NCBI GenBank assembly: GCA_037833965.1
Contig: AP031358.1
Span: 8,626,001 to 8,690,000 of the forward strand
DNA length: 64,000 nt
Reading direction: 5' to 3'
Origin: Marchantia polymorpha subsp. ruderalis
Lineage: Eukaryota; Streptophyta; Marchantiopsida; Marchantiales; Marchantiaceae
Part shown: positions 59,581-64,000 of the stretch, piece by piece
Layout: each line of letters starts with the position of its first letter
Numbering within the stretch: the first letter of the stretch is position 1
The notes under the pieces: generated by a model
What the model was told of the DNA's origin: nothing
The model's database searches: none
Seen by the model: the letters and a program-made list of their open reading frames with translations, nothing else
Made by a program: the position numbers and the translations under genes

Positions 59581-61220
59581 TACCACGCTGAATTACATTT
59601 TGGAGCCTTCAATTGAGGTTTACTACACTTTTGACTAATCAATCCCGACTGTATGATACCCGCGCTGACTGCATACGTACACCGTTTGTGTGTCACCGTT
59701 ATATACGGTGGTTCGCGTTTCTTGACCAAGACGAGGGCAGCCGGCCTTTTTGTCTAGCATTTCTAGTGACGCACTCTTGGATTGGCGATGGCGGATCAGG
59801 CGAGTAGGGAGTTGTCGATTTGGCGAGAGATTTCTTGCATTGAAGCTTATGCGTTGCCATGTCCATGGGTATTTGCGTTTGTAGGAGACCATGATTTTTC
59901 CTATCGTCGCGGCTTTGAAAGAAGGTGTGAAGTTTAGAGAGAATTGTGATATGATAGTGAAAGTTTGGAGTTCGTTGCCTTTCAGCTTTGTCTACTATTG
60001 AAGATAAAAATTGGTTACTTGCACCACACAGAAACCTTGGTAACAAAAATGAGTAAATAGCCAATCCTGCCGGAAATGACTTTCTTGGATTCGGGTCTCT
60101 GGTATCTGTTTGGGCAGATGAGACGATTACAGAAGAATTGATGAGATCTTTCTCATGCGTAACGGTTCGTGAAAGAACATCTTTCTGTCTATTGATTCCA
60201 GTGGTGCTACTCAGCTACGGCTTTATTTTATTGTACAAACCTTGGAGTACCGCTTGCGATCTCGCTTGTTTTGTATTTAGCTTTTCATCATCCTGGTTTC
60301 ATAGTGAGTACCTTGAACACAATCTTTCAGATAGAGCTGCGTTGTAAATGACTCTTTTTAATTTCTGTCAGGGCAGGAGCTGCACAATTGTTTGCCATGA
60401 TCAGGACTAGGATCTATCGGCTACCTCAATTCCCTTCCAGCTCAAAATTGGACTTACTTCAGTTAGATCCATGGCGAACTATCATTTGAAGCCTTGACAA
60501 ACTAGTCTTCGACTTGTCGAGTTTTCATGCACTAGTTCATTAACAAGTCAAGAAACAATTTGTTCCCGAAGGACCAAAGAAACTCCCTACACTCCAAAAT
60601 TCGGCTAGTAACTTTGACAAGGAACGACGGTGCACACACAGGCTACAGTGGAGTTGGTTGTTCTGGCTCGTTTGTAATACACGTCCAGCTTCTGTTCCCT
60701 ATTTACATCATCCAAAAACCTTGAGATTAAAATGGGGCAGATAGCCATTCCGGTCAAAAAGATCGTTACTGGATTCGCCCTCTAGCACCTCTCTTGGCAG
60801 TAAATCAGATTAGATAATAACCGATGGCACATGCAGTCTCATGCATATAAAGGGAACTTTTTTTATTTTAGAGTTAAAGAATATTTGTAGCTCTGGGATA
60901 TAACCGTAAATGCAAAAATGCTTATCACCACCCACTTAGCCATCCGTATTGGCAGTTGAGAAAGTTCGTCTCCTATGTCTTTCGCTCATGATGGTCGGCT
61001 TGCTCCATCACCCCTACGCGATTGACGCATACACGTGTCTGGTATCGGCTGATCATGTGTCAAATTTGAATACTAGAGAGTGTGCGCACGGATGATTTCT
61101 TCACTAGACGGTGACCGTATCCCGACAGCCCACATGCATACGGTCGGAGTTGTACTAATCAGCAATCTTACTATGTCAAAAAGTCTAAACCTGTCAGACA
61201 CTCTCGGGGCTTTAACGAAG
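59581..61220. other. GC-normal patch without a supported gene
   Basis: Composition resembles gene-bearing parts of the window, but the longest frames (minus 60064-59699, plus 60138-60347) show no family motifs or consistent splice structure. It could be a decayed gene or non-coding transcript region. Confidence 0.3.
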
Positions 61221-63240
61221 GATTAATGCAACAGCTGGTAAGTCGTTACTTGTCCTTTTACTTCATTTGGACTTAACCATTGTACAAAAATATTTAATCC
61301 AGAATTTAGTTCACATCTTACTATAGATATTGAAGAAAAGCTGTAATGAAATATTTTAATATTTTTTCATGTGATTAGTCTAAAAGAAAATTATTAAGCA
61401 AGATGGAAATTCAATTTAACGTTATTTTGAAGTCTTGTCCTATTATCGCAGTTTTTTAATTAAAATATTAAAATTATTTTTAAGAAATGGATAAGAAATA
61501 AATTTTAAACCAACAAATACTTATTAAGTTGGAGTTGATAATTTGGTATAGGTATCAACCATCAAATCATCATGTTTTCACTTTATCTTTTTTTATAATG
61601 TCATTTTTTCCAAAAAAAATTTGAAAGATCTTATAGATAATAGGCTGAAAAGTTTTAGAAAAAAATTAAAATTTTAATCAGTGAAATTGCGTTTCTGTAA
61701 GATTGAAATTAGATTAACTAGCAATATTATAATAAATTTGTGAAAATTATTTGTGATCCATTAAAAGTTGTTCAAAACAAGTACAGTTTGTTTTAATAAA
61801 AGTAGAGACAAATATTTGAGTCATGCATATTTAATGTCAATTATATTATTTATGATTTTTTTATTTATAATTTTATCAATATATAATATTTACTTTTAAT
61901 ATAAACTCAAATATTAATTTAGATTTTTGAATTGAATAATTTTCATGTTTTTATTTTGAGATATTTTTTTTTCATCAAAAAAATTCATGAAATTTATGCT
62001 ATCAAATTCAGATAAACAAATCATAACTTTATGTACTCATGTTGATGATTGAATCGAAACTGTAAACTATGGAGATTTTGCAGATTAATGAGATTCTGAT
62101 TTTAAAATTCTAATGTTGACTTGTATTTAGTCTTCATTTTAAAATATTATATGCATGATTATGCATCGTGACAAGTTTCAAGCTTTGGTATTCACATGAA
62201 TTCAAAACTTGAATGTACAGTCAAGTAAGTTTGACTATAAGTTTGCAATGAATGTTATGAGAATTAAAAAATGAAACAAGAAATATGTTAATATATCAAT
62301 GACATAATTTTTTATTCTAAACAAAGATATGAATGTCACGTTTGATCAAGTTATGTTTTATTATGTAATTGGTATAATAGATGTTATGAGTTTCTTATAC
62401 TTTGAAAAAAAAATTATTGTAAATTCAATGATTTCACAAAAATTTGAATAACAACACATGATGCATTTTGTAATAATCTTATGCTCGTAAATTTGTAGTC
62501 ATATTATGTTCAAGAACTAAATGATATGACTTGTATCTAGACATTTAATAATAAATGATGATTAATTTTATCATTATGCATATCAAGTTCAATGTCACAT
62601 TAGTCAGATTATATTGATGTAAAAAATTATAACAATCAGCAAAAAATTAAGAAGTGTAACACATTAGAGTTAAAATATATTAATAATATGTATTTTTATG
62701 TTTGATGTGAGTACTGTATTTTGACTTACAAATACATAAACACTATCACGATTTCATGTATGAACATCTTAGCTATCATGCATCTTGCTTAAGGTCACAA
62801 ATATCTCTAAATGCGGTGAAACTTCCAAGCAAACAAACTTTGATTGCTTTCTAGATTGAAGTACAAATTTTGGATAAACCCGGGGCAAAAATAGCTCAAA
62901 TCTAATTATTATTTATACTATAAGGATTAAATTTGGAAAAAACACATGTGGACAAAATTACAAATACTTTTGAAATCTTGATTTGAAGTATATTGGTTCA
63001 AAAACTTTATTCAAAATGTCAATCTTTGATATTTACATTTTTGAATTTTATCTTTTTATAATTTTATTTCCTTGAATGAATTTGTAATTATGTTTTACAT
63101 TTCAATTAAGTATCATAATTGAAAAAAAGACAGATTTGGTATTTTTTAATGAATAATAATGTAAAAGTTATGTGAAATGTGAAATATATTGGTAGATAAA
63201 TTTTGACATTGCGTTTAGATGGTTGAGGTTAAATTTGGTT
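61221..63240. other. AT-rich intergenic DNA
   Basis: Strongly AT-rich. No gene or element was recognised. Confidence 0.6.
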
Positions 63241-64000
63241 AGTGAATAATCTCAATACTAGTTATTTATAGCTAGGTTGGTCGTTGATGTTGGGTATATA
63301 TATCAATGATCCGTGTATTACCAGACAGAACGTTCAATACAATCTCATGATGCACTTCCCTGTGCACGTAACGCCTTTAGAGGGGTAAAACACATTATAT
63401 CTTGTGCCGTATGTTTATCATGATTGCGTGTTTGTGATTCTTGTGATTTTAAACTTACAATTGGTTTCAAAGGTTTCAAAAAACAATCCGTGTGCATGTG
63501 ATCGAGGTCAATTGTGAAAACACAAGACTGTTTTTCTGACGTGTGTGTACGCACGTGGTGGACTTTAAGTTCTTTGACTTGTGCAAGTCAAGAAACAGCT
63601 GACTGTTTTTTACTTGTGCATGTTGAGGTTGAGAAACACTGAAGCTGTTTTTTTATTTGTGCAAGTCAAGATTTGTTAACACGGAAACTTTCTATGAAGT
63701 TCTTCAAAAGGAAGTTTGACAAGTTCCAAAATTTTGAAGCACGGAAGTTCTACAAGTTCAAAGATCAGAAATAAATTTGACAAGTTCAAATTTTAGAAGA
63801 TAAACTAAGTTCGATAAGTTTGAAACTTTGAAGTGATGGAATTTCAATGTGACGAACTTCTGAACACGTAACCTTTGCGTAATCAACACTACTTGCAAAA
63901 CACTTGATTTCCAGATAAGCAGAGGCGAGGTGTGAGATTTATCGAGGAGTATTTTGTGTTGAGGGAGCTAGTATAATTAATAGGAAGACGAATATCATAT
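63241..64000 (+). repeat. Possible LTR/leader of an element running off the right edge
   Basis: A TATA-like GGGTATATATATC at about 63292-63304 is followed by GC-richer, leader-like DNA. Degenerate repeats around TTGTGCAAGTCAAGA (about 63575, 63610, 63655) and many ACAAGTTC words lie at 63690-63830. The pattern suggests an LTR promoter with downstream leader, but no second LTR, primer site or coding part lies in the window. Confidence 0.2.

Noticed and set aside
1-64000. tRNA, rRNA and CRISPR-like arrays
   Set aside because: No tRNA B-box with a matching acceptor stem, no rRNA-like sequence and no evenly spaced direct-repeat/spacer array was seen. The tandem arrays present have no unique spacers.

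Overview
The window looks like nuclear DNA of a land plant, most likely a bryophyte, although the species cannot be named from sequence alone. The reasons are a plant-type GT37 (FUT1-family) fucosyltransferase, a plant-length ER glucosidase II alpha subunit, short GT-AG introns, and plant-type Ty1/copia and Ty3/gypsy chromovirus elements primed by initiator-Met tRNA. Genes sit in GC-richer islands separated by very AT-rich, repeat-filled intergenic DNA.

Layout. 1-6.2 kb is a gene island. It holds a complete four-exon PRXL2-type peroxiredoxin-like gene (788-2092, minus), scattered coding-looking exons of an unrecognised gene upstream of it on the same strand (about 2.4-4.8 kb), and a promoter-like GC-rich patch at 5.4-5.9 kb. 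6.3-8.06 kb is AT-rich. 8058-19212 is a broken Ty1/copia element (minus) with both LTRs and a 5-bp target duplication. Nested inside it at 12535-16352 is a broken Ty3/gypsy chromovirus with its own LTRs and target duplication. 19.2-31.9 kb is AT-rich gene desert with small copia fragments, a LINE-like fragment, perfect hairpins and a few GC-normal patches. 32.3-32.7 kb is a 125-bp tandem array with palindromes. 33624-38006 (minus) is an intact six-exon glucosidase II alpha gene. 39.64-44.95 kb is an old, heavily decayed copia element carrying an inserted 0.57-kb terminal-inverted-repeat element. 47.3-48.3 kb is repeat-rich. 51124-53163 (plus) is an intronless GT37 fucosyltransferase in a GC-rich island. 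54722-54912 is a hAT-type MITE with a perfect 8-bp target duplication. 57.3-64 kb is mostly AT-rich, with one GC-normal patch at 59.6-61.2 kb and an LTR-like edge at the right end.

Functionally, two of the three confident genes belong to the secretory pathway: glucosidase II alpha trims N-glycans in the ER, and the GT37 enzyme would fucosylate cell-wall glycans in the Golgi. The third is a thioredoxin-fold redox protein. They are far apart, on different strands, and show no sign of co-regulation. I found no clear new multi-gene system. The most unusual observations are structural: an LTR-divergence order that conflicts with the nesting, a GC-rich 2-kb leader in the copia element, several perfect long hairpins, and a palindrome-bearing 125-bp array.
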